Part shown: in pieces, positions 1 to 7,558 of the stretch
How the letters are laid out: each line of letters starts with the position of its first letter
Position numbering within the stretch: the stretch's first letter is position 1
Assembly: GCA_040081205.1 (NCBI GenBank)
Contig: JBEBHE010000083.1
Span: forward strand, 1-15,335
Reading direction: 5' to 3'
DNA length: 15,335 nt
Source of the DNA: UBA5216 sp040081205
GTDB lineage: Bacteria > Pseudomonadota > Gammaproteobacteria > Burkholderiales > SG8-41
Position numbers and translations under genes: made by a program
Notes under the pieces: model-generated
The model's database searches: none
Told to the model about the DNA's origin: nothing
What the model saw: only the letters and a program-made list of their open reading frames with translations

Positions 1-503
1 TCCCCAACATTGTTTGTATCAAGGCCGAGTCGGGCATGCCCACGCCGTCGGGTTTTGTGCAGGCGTGGCGCGATCACTCGAAAGAAGTGGTGATTACCTG
101 TCCGGTGGAAGGCGATGCGCTGCCATTGGCGGGTTTGGTGCCGATGCAATTTACCGGCACCAGCAATACCGAATTTTATGGCCCGATGATTCCCAAAATG
201 TTCAAGCTGGTGGCCGACGGAAAATTTGACGAGATGATGGAGCTGTACTGGAAAATTCACCCCGCGCGCATGACGGCGTCGGCGGTGCATAGTTCATACC
301 GCGCTGGGGCAGGTATCATTCACCGCATGATGTGGAAGTATCAGGCGTGGTTGTCGGGCTTTAATGGCGGGCCGATGCGCCAGCCGGTGATGAAAATCCG
401 CGACGTGCACATGAAGCAATTGCGCGAAGCGCTGAAGCGCTGCGGTCTGCCGACGCCGACGGAATCCGACGCCGAGTTTTTTGTTGGGCGCAATCCAGAA
501 TAA
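1..503 (+). CDS. DapA-family (DHDPS/NAL) lyase or aldolase, 3' part
   Basis: This is the C-terminal part of a class I (Schiff-base) lyase/aldolase of the dihydrodipicolinate synthase family. The 5' end lies outside the window and the frame is open from base 3. The first visible residues, NIVCIKAESG, match the Schiff-base lysine strand of the family, so Lys at bases 21-23 is the expected catalytic residue. The rest is the C-terminal helical part, ending GLPTPTESDAEFFVGRNPE before TAA at 501-503. It is paralogous to the next gene: both end with a GGP-(M/V)R-(Q/P)P segment and a helix leading to a G-L terminal motif. The gap to the next gene is 15 bp with a clear ribosome site, so the two are probably co-transcribed. 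The catalytic Tyr and Thr-Thr positions are not visible. These enzymes act in the cytoplasm on 2-keto acids, but the substrate here is unknown. Confidence 0.88.
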   Translation, partial: PNIVCIKAESGMPTPSGFVQAWRDHSKEVVITCPVEGDALPLAGLVPMQFTGTSNTEFYGPMIPKMFKLVADGKFDEMMELYWKIHPARMTASAVHSSYRAGAGIIHRMMWKYQAWLSGFNGGPMRQPVMKIRDVHMKQLREALKRCGLPTPTESDAEFFVGRNPE

Positions 504-518
504 AACCGAGGAGCGTTT

Positions 519-1508
519 ATGAACTACAAAAAATCCGAATCCAAAGAAGCGTCGCGTGCCCAGTTTCGAGGCGTATGGGCGGCGATTACTACGCCCTTCA
601 CTGCCGACTACAAAGTCGATGAAGCCGGGCTGCGCCGCAATATGCGCTACTTTACCGATGGGCTGAAAATCGACGGTATTTTCTGCACGGGTACTATGGG
701 CGAATTCTGGTCGATGACCAAGGAGGAGCGCAATCGCGTGGTGGAAATCGTGGTGGAGGAAGCACGCGGCAAGTGCAAGGTGATCGCGCATACCGGCCAC
801 CACTCGCCGAATGAAACCATCGACCTCACGCTGCACGCACAGCGCGTCGGCGCGGATTTCGCGATTGTCATCAACCCTTACTATCCGGTGGTGGGCGAAG
901 ACCGCATCTATGAATGGTTCGAATACGTCGCCGCGCGGGTCGATATCGGTTTGTGGATGTTCGATACGCCGTTCTCGGGCGTGTCGTTATCGCCGGAACT
1001 CACCGCGCGCATCGCAAAGATTGAAAACATTTGTGGTTTGAAATGCTCGCGCCCGTTGGACCATTACGCCAAAGTGCAAAAGCTCGTCGGCGACAGCATC
1101 GTGATGAGTCATCCCGGCGAAAGCCTGTGGCTTAAACTCATGCGTGACTATGGCGCGAAGGTGCATATGTCGTCCGCAGCGCCGTTTCTGGTGCAGACGC
1201 CGGATTCGCCGGGTATGCGTGAATACACCGGGCTTGGCTTGAGCGGCAAATTCGCCGAAGCGGAAAAAATATTCCATGCGATGGAGCCGGCGCGCGAAGT
1301 GCACGAAAAATGGATGCGCGATCCGTGGCTCAAGAACGAAATCATTCCTATCGCCAATCTCAAGGCGTGGTGCGAAATGCTGGGGCTGGCCGGCGGGCCG
1401 GTGCGTCCGCCGTTGCGGCAGATTGCGGATGCCGAGCGCGCAGAGATGCGTGCTGATCTGGAGCGTGTGGGATTGCTATCGCCAAACAAAGCGGCTCGCG
1501 CGGCGTAA
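519..1508 (+). CDS. DapA-family lyase/aldolase with atypical active site
   Basis: A 329-residue protein of the DHDPS/N-acetylneuraminate lyase family, slightly longer than the usual 290-310 because of about 16 extra N-terminal residues. The TIM-barrel landmarks are in order: AAITTPF (21-27), GTMGEF (58-63), NPYYP (119-123) and the Schiff-base strand ICGLKCS with Lys175. Two active-site positions depart from the family. The catalytic Tyr (Tyr133 in E. coli DapA, motif LYNVP) is Phe148 in MFDTP, and the second Thr of the Thr-Thr pair is Met60. Class I aldol chemistry through Lys175 is still possible, but proton relay through the Tyr-Thr-Tyr triad should be altered. ATG at 519 is preceded by GAGGAG (508-513). 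It follows a paralogue by 15 bp and abuts the first Bug gene. A role in cleaving or dehydrating a 2-keto acid taken up by the neighbouring binding proteins is inference. Confidence 0.92.
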   Translation: MNYKKSESKEASRAQFRGVWAAITTPFTADYKVDEAGLRRNMRYFTDGLKIDGIFCTGTMGEFWSMTKEERNRVVEIVVEEARGKCKVIAHTGHHSPNETIDLTLHAQRVGADFAIVINPYYPVVGEDRIYEWFEYVAARVDIGLWMFDTPFSGVSLSPELTARIAKIENICGLKCSRPLDHYAKVQKLVGDSIVMSHPGESLWLKLMRDYGAKVHMSSAAPFLVQTPDSPGMREYTGLGLSGKFAEAEKIFHAMEPAREVHEKWMRDPWLKNEIIPIANLKAWCEMLGLAGGPVRPPLRQIADAERAEMRADLERVGLLSPNKAARAA

Positions 1509-2483
1509 ATGGCGATGAAACCTATTGTTGCGGTTGCCGGTGTTGCGATGCTGGGCGCGGCACTGCTGCCTGCCGGCGCCCAGACTTACCCTGTCAAACC
1601 CATACGCTTTATCGTGCCGTGGACGCCCGGCAGCGGCACGGACCTGATGGCGCGCATGCTGGCGCAACGGTTGAACGAGCCGCTCGGTCAGCAGGTGGTG
1701 GTTGATAACCGCGGCGGCGCCGGCGCGATCATCGGTACGGAGGCGGCTGCAAAGTCGTTGCCCGATGGCTATACCATTTACGTGGGCGGCTCGGTGTCGA
1801 TGGCGGTGAGTCCGGCGCTTTACAAAAAGGTCGCCTACGATCCGGTGAAGGATTTCGCGCCCGTGTCTCTGGTGTCAAAGTTCTTTAATGCCGTGGCGCT
1901 ACATCCATCCGTACCGGCGAAATCGGTTAAGGAATTGATTGCGCTGTCGAAAGCAAAACCGGGCGAACTCCTGTTTGCGTCGGCAGGCAACGGTTCGACC
2001 AGCCATTTATCCGGCGAGTTGTTCATGAACATGACCGGCGTGAAGTGGGTGCATGTGCCCTACAAAGGCGGTGGGCAGTCGATCACCGGCGTGTTGTCGG
2101 GTGAGGCGCACATGATGCTGGCGCCGATTTCCACCGCGGCGCCGCATGGCAAAACCGGACGCATGCGGGTGATTGCGGTAACGAGTGCCAAGCGTGTTGC
2201 GTCGTTGTCCGAGATTCCAACGGTAAGCGAAGCGGGCGTTCCGGGATTCGAGTACGGCGGCTGGCAGGGCATACTGGTGCCTGCAGGCGCGTCGCCGGAG
2301 ATTGTTGCGCGTCTGAACGGCGCGATAATCAAGGCGATCAACACGCCGGAGTTCAAGGATTACCTGCAACAGGAAGGCTCGGAACTTGTCGGCAGCACAC
2401 CGGATGCGTTTGGCGTGTTTCTGCGAGAAGAAGTGGCAAAGCACGCGAAAATTGTGCGCGCGGCCGGGTTGAAGCCGCAATAA
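1509..2483 (+). CDS. Bug/TctC-family substrate-binding protein 1
   Basis: A 324-residue periplasmic solute-binding protein of the Bug family, the receptor class of tripartite tricarboxylate transporters. An Ala-rich signal peptide runs to about residue 24 (PAGA before QTYP). The mature N-terminus YPVKPIRFIVPW is the family hallmark. The first ligand loop is TPGSGTDLMAR with the conserved Asp45, followed by QQVVVDNRGGAG (61-72) and the VPYKG loop at 183-187. The C-terminal helix ends KIVRAAGLKPQ. ATG at 1509 directly follows the TAA of the DapA-like gene (1506-1508) with no clear Shine-Dalgarno, so translational coupling is likely; a second in-frame ATG at 1515 would also give a good signal peptide. 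It is first of five consecutive Bug genes. The ligand is unknown; characterised members bind citrate, glutamate, aspartate and other carboxylates. Confidence 0.93.
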   Translation: MAMKPIVAVAGVAMLGAALLPAGAQTYPVKPIRFIVPWTPGSGTDLMARMLAQRLNEPLGQQVVVDNRGGAGAIIGTEAAAKSLPDGYTIYVGGSVSMAVSPALYKKVAYDPVKDFAPVSLVSKFFNAVALHPSVPAKSVKELIALSKAKPGELLFASAGNGSTSHLSGELFMNMTGVKWVHVPYKGGGQSITGVLSGEAHMMLAPISTAAPHGKTGRMRVIAVTSAKRVASLSEIPTVSEAGVPGFEYGGWQGILVPAGASPEIVARLNGAIIKAINTPEFKDYLQQEGSELVGSTPDAFGVFLREEVAKHAKIVRAAGLKPQ

Positions 2484-2488
2484 AAAAA

Positions 2489-2524
2489 GCCGCGAGGGGC
2501 AGCTTCTATGTCTTCCCCCGTGGC
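2489..2524. other. Intercistronic hairpin between Bug genes 1 and 2
   Basis: Bases 2489-2499 (GCCGCG, bulged A, GGGG) can pair with 2515-2524 (CCCC, CGTGGC) around a 15-base loop; one pair is G-U. On the plus strand no T-run follows; the next bases carry the GAGAGGAG ribosome site of Bug gene 2. This is therefore more likely a transcript-stability or processing hairpin than a terminator on that strand. Read on the minus strand, the stem is followed by seven T residues, which has the form of an intrinsic terminator, although no minus-strand gene lies upstream of it. It sits in the widest gap (56 bp) of the Bug array. Confidence 0.4.
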
Positions 2525-2539
2525 GAGAGGAGCGTTCGA

Positions 2540-3514
2540 ATGAAGATCAAATGCTATGTCGAATTTCTTTCGGCTGCCATCGCCTGCGGCGGTTGGACGG
2601 GCGCTGCGATAGCACAAGCCTATCCGGTAAAACCCGTGCGCATCGTCGTGCCGTACGCGGCGGGCGGCCCGTACGACGATATCGCGCGCACACTTGGCCA
2701 GCGCCTCACTGAAATCTGGGGACAGCCGGTGATCGTTGAAAATCGCGGCGGCGCGGGCGGCAACATCGGCGCGGACGTGGTGGCGAAAGCCGCGCCGGAT
2801 GGTTACACCACCCTGCTCGGCAACGCGGGGCCGATCACGGTAAATCCGACGCTGTTCAAAAAATTGCCTTACGACCCGCAGCGCGACCTGGCGCCGGTGG
2901 GCATGATTAACGCGAGCCGCATGGTGCTTAGTGTGCATCCGTCGCTGCCGGCGAAAACTGTGAAAGATCTGGTCGCACTGGCGAAAGCCGCGCCGGGCAA
3001 ATTGAGCTTTGCGTCGTCGGGTGTCGGCAATTTGCAGCATTTGGGCATGGAACTGTTGCAGATACAGGCGGGTGTGAAAATGAATCACATTCCCTACAAA
3101 GGCGCTGCGCCGGCGTTTGTGGATTTGATTTCCGGCCAGGTCGATTCGATGTTTGCGAATATTGTGGGCACCATGCCGCATGTGCGCACCGGGCGCGTGC
3201 GCGCGATGGCGGTGTCATCGGCTTCGCGTTCGCCGCTGCTGCCTGATGTGCCTAGCGTTGGTGAAACGTTCAAAGGTTTCGACATTCCCACGTGGAGCGG
3301 CATCTTCGCGCCCGCTGCGACACCGCGCGATATTCTTGCCAAACTCAACGGCGATTTGCAAAAAGTGTTGCAGCGCGCGGATGTCAAAGAACGTTTTGCG
3401 AATCAGGGATCGGAAGCCACACCCAGTAGCGCCGAAACGCTGGCGGAACATGTGCGCAAGGAGACGTTGATGTATGCCCATGTAATCAGAACGGCAAAAA
3501 TTTCCGCGGAATAA
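2540..3514 (+). CDS. Bug/TctC-family substrate-binding protein 2
   Basis: A 324-residue Bug-family periplasmic binding protein. The signal peptide ends around residue 25-27 (AAIAQA before YPVKPVR). The first ligand loop is YAAGGPYDDIAR, with an extra acidic residue (Asp46-Asp47) where most relatives have Asp-Ile. Other family blocks follow: VIVENRGGAGGNIG, a VNPTLFKKLPYDP block and HIPYKGAAPA. The C-terminus (MYAHVIRTAKISAE) departs from the usual W-x-K-V-V-K-x-A-G-I end seen in most neighbours. ATG at 2540 has a good ribosome site, GAGAGGAG (2525-2532). It is co-directional with the flanking Bug genes and three bases from the next start. The unusual acidic loop suggests a ligand different from its neighbours, but this is inference. 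Confidence 0.93.
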   Translation: MKIKCYVEFLSAAIACGGWTGAAIAQAYPVKPVRIVVPYAAGGPYDDIARTLGQRLTEIWGQPVIVENRGGAGGNIGADVVAKAAPDGYTTLLGNAGPITVNPTLFKKLPYDPQRDLAPVGMINASRMVLSVHPSLPAKTVKDLVALAKAAPGKLSFASSGVGNLQHLGMELLQIQAGVKMNHIPYKGAAPAFVDLISGQVDSMFANIVGTMPHVRTGRVRAMAVSSASRSPLLPDVPSVGETFKGFDIPTWSGIFAPAATPRDILAKLNGDLQKVLQRADVKERFANQGSEATPSSAETLAEHVRKETLMYAHVIRTAKISAE

Positions 3515-3517
3515 AAG

Positions 3518-4522
3518 ATGAATAAAAACAAATGCTTACTATATTTTCGAAAGAGTGGAATGAAGGCTTCATTCGCAGCGGCCTTGGTGCTCACACCGCT
3601 GTCCGCTGCCGCGCAAAGTGACACAGCGAACTATCCGTCACGCCCTATTCGTATCGTTGTGCCGCAGTCGCCGGGCGCGTCCACCGATCTCACCGCACGG
3701 TTGATTGCGCAGAAGCTTACCGAGGCTTTCAGGCAGACCGTCGTGGTGGACAACCGTCCCGGCGCCGGCACTATCAGTGGTACGGAAATCGTTACCAAAG
3801 CCGCGCCCGATGGGCATACGCTGCTGGTGGTGGCTTCGTCGCTGACCATCAATCCGTCGCTCTACACCAAGCTGCCCTATGATCCGGTGCGCGATTTCAC
3901 GCCAGTGACACAGTTGTCGAAATTTCCCAACCTGATTGCGGCGAACCCTTCGTTTGCCGCGAAAACGCTGAACGATTTGATTGCGCTGGCGAAAGCCAAA
4001 CCGGGCACGATCAATTACGCATCGGCGGGCACCGGCACCGGCACGCATATGTCGGCGGAGTTGCTCAAGCAGATGACCGGCATCGATATCGTGCAGATTC
4101 CTTATAAAGGCGGCGGGCCGGCGGCGATTGCCGCGATCGGAGGGCAGACGCAAATGATCATCGGTACCTCGGTAGGATTGTTGCCGCATGTGCGCTCGGG
4201 CAAGTTGCGCGCCATTGCAATGACATCACCGAAGCGATCTGCGATCGCGCCGGAGATTCCGGTCGTGGCCGAATCCGTGCCCGGCTACGATCACGAGCCG
4301 TGGAACGGTTTGCTGGCGCCGGCAAAAACGCCCATGCCGATTATCGCGAAACTCAATACCGAAGTCGCGCGCATATTGAGCACGCCGGACGTGAAAAAGA
4401 TTTTCTCGAACGAAGGCGCGGAAGCGGTGGGCAATTCGCCAGAAGCATTTGCCGCCATCGTGAAAGCCGAAACCGCGAAGTGGGCGAAAGTGGTGAAGAC
4501 GGCAGGCATTCGCATCGACTAA
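3518..4522 (+). CDS. Bug/TctC-family substrate-binding protein 3
   Basis: A Bug-family periplasmic binding protein, 334 residues from ATG 3518 or 320 from ATG 3560. The second start gives a more classical signal peptide (MKASFAAALVLTPLSAAAQ) and has AAGAG at 3551-3555. The first start lies 3 bp after the previous stop with only GGA (3508-3510) upstream, and would add an AT-rich 14-codon extension. The outer start is given here; the inner one is about equally likely. The mature part begins YPSRPIRIVVPQ. The first ligand loop is SPGASTDLTAR with Asp57 (outer numbering). It lacks the Gly-Gly of most relatives and resembles Bug protein 5. IPYKGGGPA and a KWAKVVKTAGIRID terminus are present. Confidence 0.91.
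   Translation: MNKNKCLLYFRKSGMKASFAAALVLTPLSAAAQSDTANYPSRPIRIVVPQSPGASTDLTARLIAQKLTEAFRQTVVVDNRPGAGTISGTEIVTKAAPDGHTLLVVASSLTINPSLYTKLPYDPVRDFTPVTQLSKFPNLIAANPSFAAKTLNDLIALAKAKPGTINYASAGTGTGTHMSAELLKQMTGIDIVQIPYKGGGPAAIAAIGGQTQMIIGTSVGLLPHVRSGKLRAIAMTSPKRSAIAPEIPVVAESVPGYDHEPWNGLLAPAKTPMPIIAKLNTEVARILSTPDVKKIFSNEGAEAVGNSPEAFAAIVKAETAKWAKVVKTAGIRID
3524..3533 (-). repeat. AT-rich start-proximal motif, copy 1
   Basis: AAAAACAAAT on the plus strand, reverse complement ATTTGTTTTT, lies inside codons 3-6 of the outer start of Bug gene 3. The 20 bases at 3521-3540 match those at 11069-11088 at 18 positions. It is one of five sites sharing the 8-mer TGTTTTTA or its complement, all close to gene starts. 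Confidence 0.4.
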
Positions 4523-4530
4523 CCGGTGTC

Positions 4531-4537
4531 AAGGAGG
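4531..4537 (+). promoter_or_regulatory. Strong ribosome binding site of Bug gene 4
   Basis: AAGGAGG, a seven-base match to the anti-Shine-Dalgarno consensus, lies 4 bases before ATG 4542. It is the strongest ribosome site in the array and suggests that Bug protein 4 may be made in higher amounts than its neighbours, which have weak or absent sites. Confidence 0.75.
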
Positions 4538-4541
4538 GCGT

Positions 4542-5531
4542 ATGGGCGAATTTGCGCGTGTTCTGCTTTTGGTGAGTGTGGCCGTGTTGGGTATTGAAAC
4601 GCGCGTGCTCGCTGCGGACGGCGCGGGTGTTACTTACCCGAGTCGGCCCGTGCGGTATCTGCTGCCGTTTCCGCCGGGTGGGCCCAGCGACATCGTGGCG
4701 CGCTTGTTCGGCCAAAAGCTCGGCGAAGCACTGGGGCAGCAAGTGGTGCTCGACAATCGCGGCGGCGCTTCCGGCGCCATCGCTAGCGAGATTGCCGCGC
4801 GCGCGGCGCCCGACGGGCACACGCTGCTGCAATGCACGATTGGCACGATGGCGATCAACCCCGCGTTGTTTCCGAAGCTGCCGTATGACCCGTTGCGCGA
4901 TTTCCGCACGGTGACGCAGCTCGCAGGCACGCCTTATATGCTGGTAGTGCATCCGGCCGTGCCGGCGAAATCCGTCAAAGACCTTATTGCACTGGCCAAG
5001 GCCAGGCCGGGTCAATTGAATTTTGGATCGGGCGGTGTGGGCACCACCAATCATTTTTCCGGAGAACTGTTTCGTCTGGCCGCCGGCGTGAACATTGTGC
5101 ATGTGCCGTACAAGGGTACGGGACCAGCCATGACCGATCTGATTGGCGGACAGGTGCAAATGATGTTCATGAATTTGCTGCCGGCGATGCCCCAGGTTCG
5201 TGGCGGGAAACTGCGCGGCGTGGCAGTCACCAGCGCGAAACGCTCTGTCGCCGCGCCGGACATACCGACCGTCGCCGAATCCGGCTTGCCGGGCTATGAG
5301 ACCACCGGTTGGCATGGTCTGGTGGTACCCGCTAAAACGCCGGCCGCTATTGTGCTGCGGCTGCAAAGTGAACTGGCGAAGATCGCACGCGTTCCTGACG
5401 TGCGCGAGCGCCTCGCGGCGGAAGGCACCGAGACCTTGGGCAACACGCCCGACGAGTTTGCCGCGGTGCTGAAGGCGGAGATCATTAAATGGGCGGGCGT
5501 GGTCAAGGCCGCCGGTATCAAGGCGGAATAG
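4542..5531 (+). CDS. Bug/TctC-family substrate-binding protein 4
   Basis: A 329-residue Bug-family periplasmic binding protein. The signal peptide spans about residues 1-24 (hydrophobic VLLLVSVAVLG, then RVLA before ADG). The mature N-terminus is YPSRPVRYLLPF. The first ligand loop, PPGGPSDIVAR with Asp50, is the most canonical of the seven copies. It is followed by QQVVLDNRGGASG, an INPALFPKLPYDP block, HVPYKGTGPA and the terminus KWAGVVKAAGIKAE. The start is well defined by the AAGGAGG site. It sits 19 bp after Bug gene 3 and 3 bp before Bug gene 5. No membrane TctA/TctB partner is adjacent, so either a permease elsewhere is shared or the protein serves in sensing. Confidence 0.94.
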   Translation: MGEFARVLLLVSVAVLGIETRVLAADGAGVTYPSRPVRYLLPFPPGGPSDIVARLFGQKLGEALGQQVVLDNRGGASGAIASEIAARAAPDGHTLLQCTIGTMAINPALFPKLPYDPLRDFRTVTQLAGTPYMLVVHPAVPAKSVKDLIALAKARPGQLNFGSGGVGTTNHFSGELFRLAAGVNIVHVPYKGTGPAMTDLIGGQVQMMFMNLLPAMPQVRGGKLRGVAVTSAKRSVAAPDIPTVAESGLPGYETTGWHGLVVPAKTPAAIVLRLQSELAKIARVPDVRERLAAEGTETLGNTPDEFAAVLKAEIIKWAGVVKAAGIKAE

Positions 5532-5534
5532 CAT

Positions 5535-6512
5535 ATGAAAAATGGCGTCAGATTTTCTGTCGTGTGTGGTGTGGCGTGTGCTGCGGTAGCGCCGCAGTTC
5601 GCGCTGTCGCAACTGTATCCGGCGAAACCGATACGTTTAATGGTTCCGCAATCGGCAGGCTCCGCCACCGATACCGTGGCGCGTGCCATTGCACAGAAGC
5701 TCGGCGAGCGCGTGGGGCAACAAGTCATTATCGATAATCGCGCCGGGGCCAGCGGCCTCATCGCCGGTGAAATGGTGGCGAAGGCGCCGCCCGACGGCTA
5801 CACGCTGCTCATTGTCAGCGCCACGCATACGGTCAATCCGAGCTTGCGGAAAAGCATGCCCTACGATGCGATTCGCGATTTCACGCCGGTCACACTGGCG
5901 ACTGGGCAATCCTATGTATTGCTGGCGCACCCATCGCTGCCGGTGAAAAACGTGAAAGAACTGGTGCAACTCGCCAAGGCGCGTCCGGGCCAAATCAATT
6001 ACGCCTCGACGGCGGCGGGGTCGCTTGGACATCTTGGGTTCGAGTTGCTGAAAACCACTGCGGGCATCGACATGGTTCATATCACTTACAAAGGCACGGG
6101 CCCGGCACTTACCGACATCATGGGCGGGCATGTGTCGCTGTTGTTTTTGACGGTGGTGTCGGGGTTGCCTCAGGTTAAAGCAGGGCGGCTGAAAGGCCTC
6201 GCGGTATCCACTGGCAGGCGCTCGCCGATCGCACCGGATATTCCCACGATGGCGGAATCCGGCGTGCTGCCGGGCTTCGATGTTAGCGGCTGGTATGGAA
6301 TACTCGGCCCCGCGAATTTGCCGCCTGTAGTGACGGGCAAGCTCAACAGTGAAATCGCCGCGATACTGAAAACACCAGAGATTCGCGAGCGGTTAGCGGC
6401 GGACGGTTCTGAAGCCGTCGGCAGCACGCCTGACGCCTTTGCCGCGCACCTGAAAACCGAAGTCGCGAAATGGGCGAAGGTCGTGAAGGCGGCGGGGATT
6501 AAACCGGAATAA
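5535..6512 (+). CDS. Bug/TctC-family substrate-binding protein 5
   Basis: A 325-residue Bug-family periplasmic binding protein. The signal peptide ends near residue 25 (FALS before QLYP). The first ligand loop is PQSAGSATDTVAR with Asp46, close to Bug protein 3 (PQSPGASTDLTAR) and unlike the Gly-Gly loops of the other copies. The third loop reads HITYKGTGPA: Thr184 replaces the Pro present in all six other copies (VPYK or IPYK). The terminus is KWAKVVKAAGIKPE. ATG 5535 lies 3 bp after the previous stop; AAGGCGGA just upstream, inside the end of the previous gene, is the likely ribosome site, which suggests translational coupling. It is the last of five consecutive Bug genes. The ligand is unknown. 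Confidence 0.93.
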   Translation: MKNGVRFSVVCGVACAAVAPQFALSQLYPAKPIRLMVPQSAGSATDTVARAIAQKLGERVGQQVIIDNRAGASGLIAGEMVAKAPPDGYTLLIVSATHTVNPSLRKSMPYDAIRDFTPVTLATGQSYVLLAHPSLPVKNVKELVQLAKARPGQINYASTAAGSLGHLGFELLKTTAGIDMVHITYKGTGPALTDIMGGHVSLLFLTVVSGLPQVKAGRLKGLAVSTGRRSPIAPDIPTMAESGVLPGFDVSGWYGILGPANLPPVVTGKLNSEIAAILKTPEIRERLAADGSEAVGSTPDAFAAHLKTEVAKWAKVVKAAGIKPE

Positions 6513-6540
6513 AAATCAGGAATAAATCTCAGGAAAAATA

Positions 6541-7527
6541 ATGAACATCGATCTGCACAATCACGTCATCCCTAAAACACTCGCCGACACGATCATCGCC
6601 AATCCTGCGCGCTTCAGCACCAAGGTCGAAACGCGCAACGGCATCCCGCATTTTGAAAATCGCGGCATGTGGACACCGTTGTCGCCGGCGTTCTGCGATG
6701 TAGATGCCAAGCTTGAATGGATGGATCGCTGCCGCGTCGATGTGGCCGCGCTGTCGGTGGGACCGCCGATTTATTTTTATTATTTGAAACCGGATCAAGG
6801 GCTGGATGCGGCGCGGCTCGCCAACGATGGCATTGCGCAGATGGTGGCGCAGCATCCAAAGCGTTTTCGCGCGATGGCGCATCTGCCGATGCAGGATCCG
6901 GACGCGGCAATTGCCGAACTGGAGCGCGTGGTCAGGGAATATAAATTCAAGGCGGTCGAACTCGGCACCAGTATCGAAGGTGAACAGCTCGCCGATATGA
7001 AATACCGCAAGGTGCTGAAAACCATCGAGCAATTGGGATGTTTTATTTTTACCCACCCCTATCAGTGCGTGGCCAAGGGGGGCACCGACAAATACTACCT
7101 GCGAAATTTCGTCGGCTTCCCACTCGACACCACCATTATGATTTCGCATCTGATGTTCAGCGGCGCACTCGATGATTTGAAGACGCTGCGCTTTGTGTTC
7201 TCGCACGGCGGAGGTTATATCCCGTACCAGATCGGGCGCTATGTGCATGGACACAAGGCGCGGCCCGAAGCGAAAGTTGATAATCCCTCGCCGCCCGCCG
7301 AGTTGTTCAAGCGTTTTTATTTCGATGCGCTGCTGTATAACGGCAATTCCGTGCGCCACTTGATCGAGCAGGCGGGTGCGGATCATGTGGTAATGGGCAG
7401 CGATCATCCGTTTGATATGTGTCCGCCTGATGTGGTGGGCGATCTCGATACGATTCCCGGCCTCACTGCCGAGGAGCGCGAGTGGATCAGCAGCAAAACA
7501 GCGCTAAAATTGTTTGGCGAAAAATAA
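6541..7527 (+). CDS. ACMSD-like amidohydrolase-family decarboxylase 1
   Basis: A 328-residue cytoplasmic protein of the amidohydrolase superfamily (amidohydrolase 2 / ACMSD-type TIM barrel). Metal ligands expected for the family are visible: His6 and His8 in DLHNH at the very N-terminus, His172 in FIFTHPYQ, His222 in SHGGGYIPYQ and Asp288 in MGSDHPFDM. These are the landmarks of aminocarboxymuconate-semialdehyde decarboxylase and related non-oxidative decarboxylases of carboxylated aromatics or muconate-type acids. Some relatives are hydrolases, so decarboxylation is an inference. ATG 6541 is supported by AGGA (6531-6534) and by the family start motif. A close paralogue follows within 31 bp. 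The neighbouring carboxylate-binding proteins fit uptake and decarboxylation of a carboxylated compound. Confidence 0.9.
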   Translation: MNIDLHNHVIPKTLADTIIANPARFSTKVETRNGIPHFENRGMWTPLSPAFCDVDAKLEWMDRCRVDVAALSVGPPIYFYYLKPDQGLDAARLANDGIAQMVAQHPKRFRAMAHLPMQDPDAAIAELERVVREYKFKAVELGTSIEGEQLADMKYRKVLKTIEQLGCFIFTHPYQCVAKGGTDKYYLRNFVGFPLDTTIMISHLMFSGALDDLKTLRFVFSHGGGYIPYQIGRYVHGHKARPEAKVDNPSPPAELFKRFYFDALLYNGNSVRHLIEQAGADHVVMGSDHPFDMCPPDVVGDLDTIPGLTAEEREWISSKTALKLFGEK

Positions 7528-7530
7528 TTT

Positions 7531-7540
7531 AAAAACAAAT
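7531..7540 (-). repeat. AT-rich start-proximal motif, copy 2
   Basis: AAAAACAAAT on the plus strand lies in the 31-bp gap between the two amidohydrolase genes, 18 bp before ATG 7559. The longer string AAAAACAAATACT is shared exactly with 11071-11083. Confidence 0.4.
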
Positions 7541-7558
7541 ACTGATGATACGCACACC

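Noticed and set aside
4353..5612. Long minus-strand open frame of 419 codons
   Set aside because: It runs antisense across Bug genes 3, 4 and 5, is rich in Arg/His/Gln and shows no family motif. It is a shadow of GC-rich codon use in the real genes. The same holds for antisense frames at 294-836, 2360-3181, 6529-7407 and 13218-13982.
7514..7558. TTG start extending amidohydrolase 2 upstream
   Set aside because: The added residues have no counterpart in the paralogue, and the extension overlaps the previous gene.
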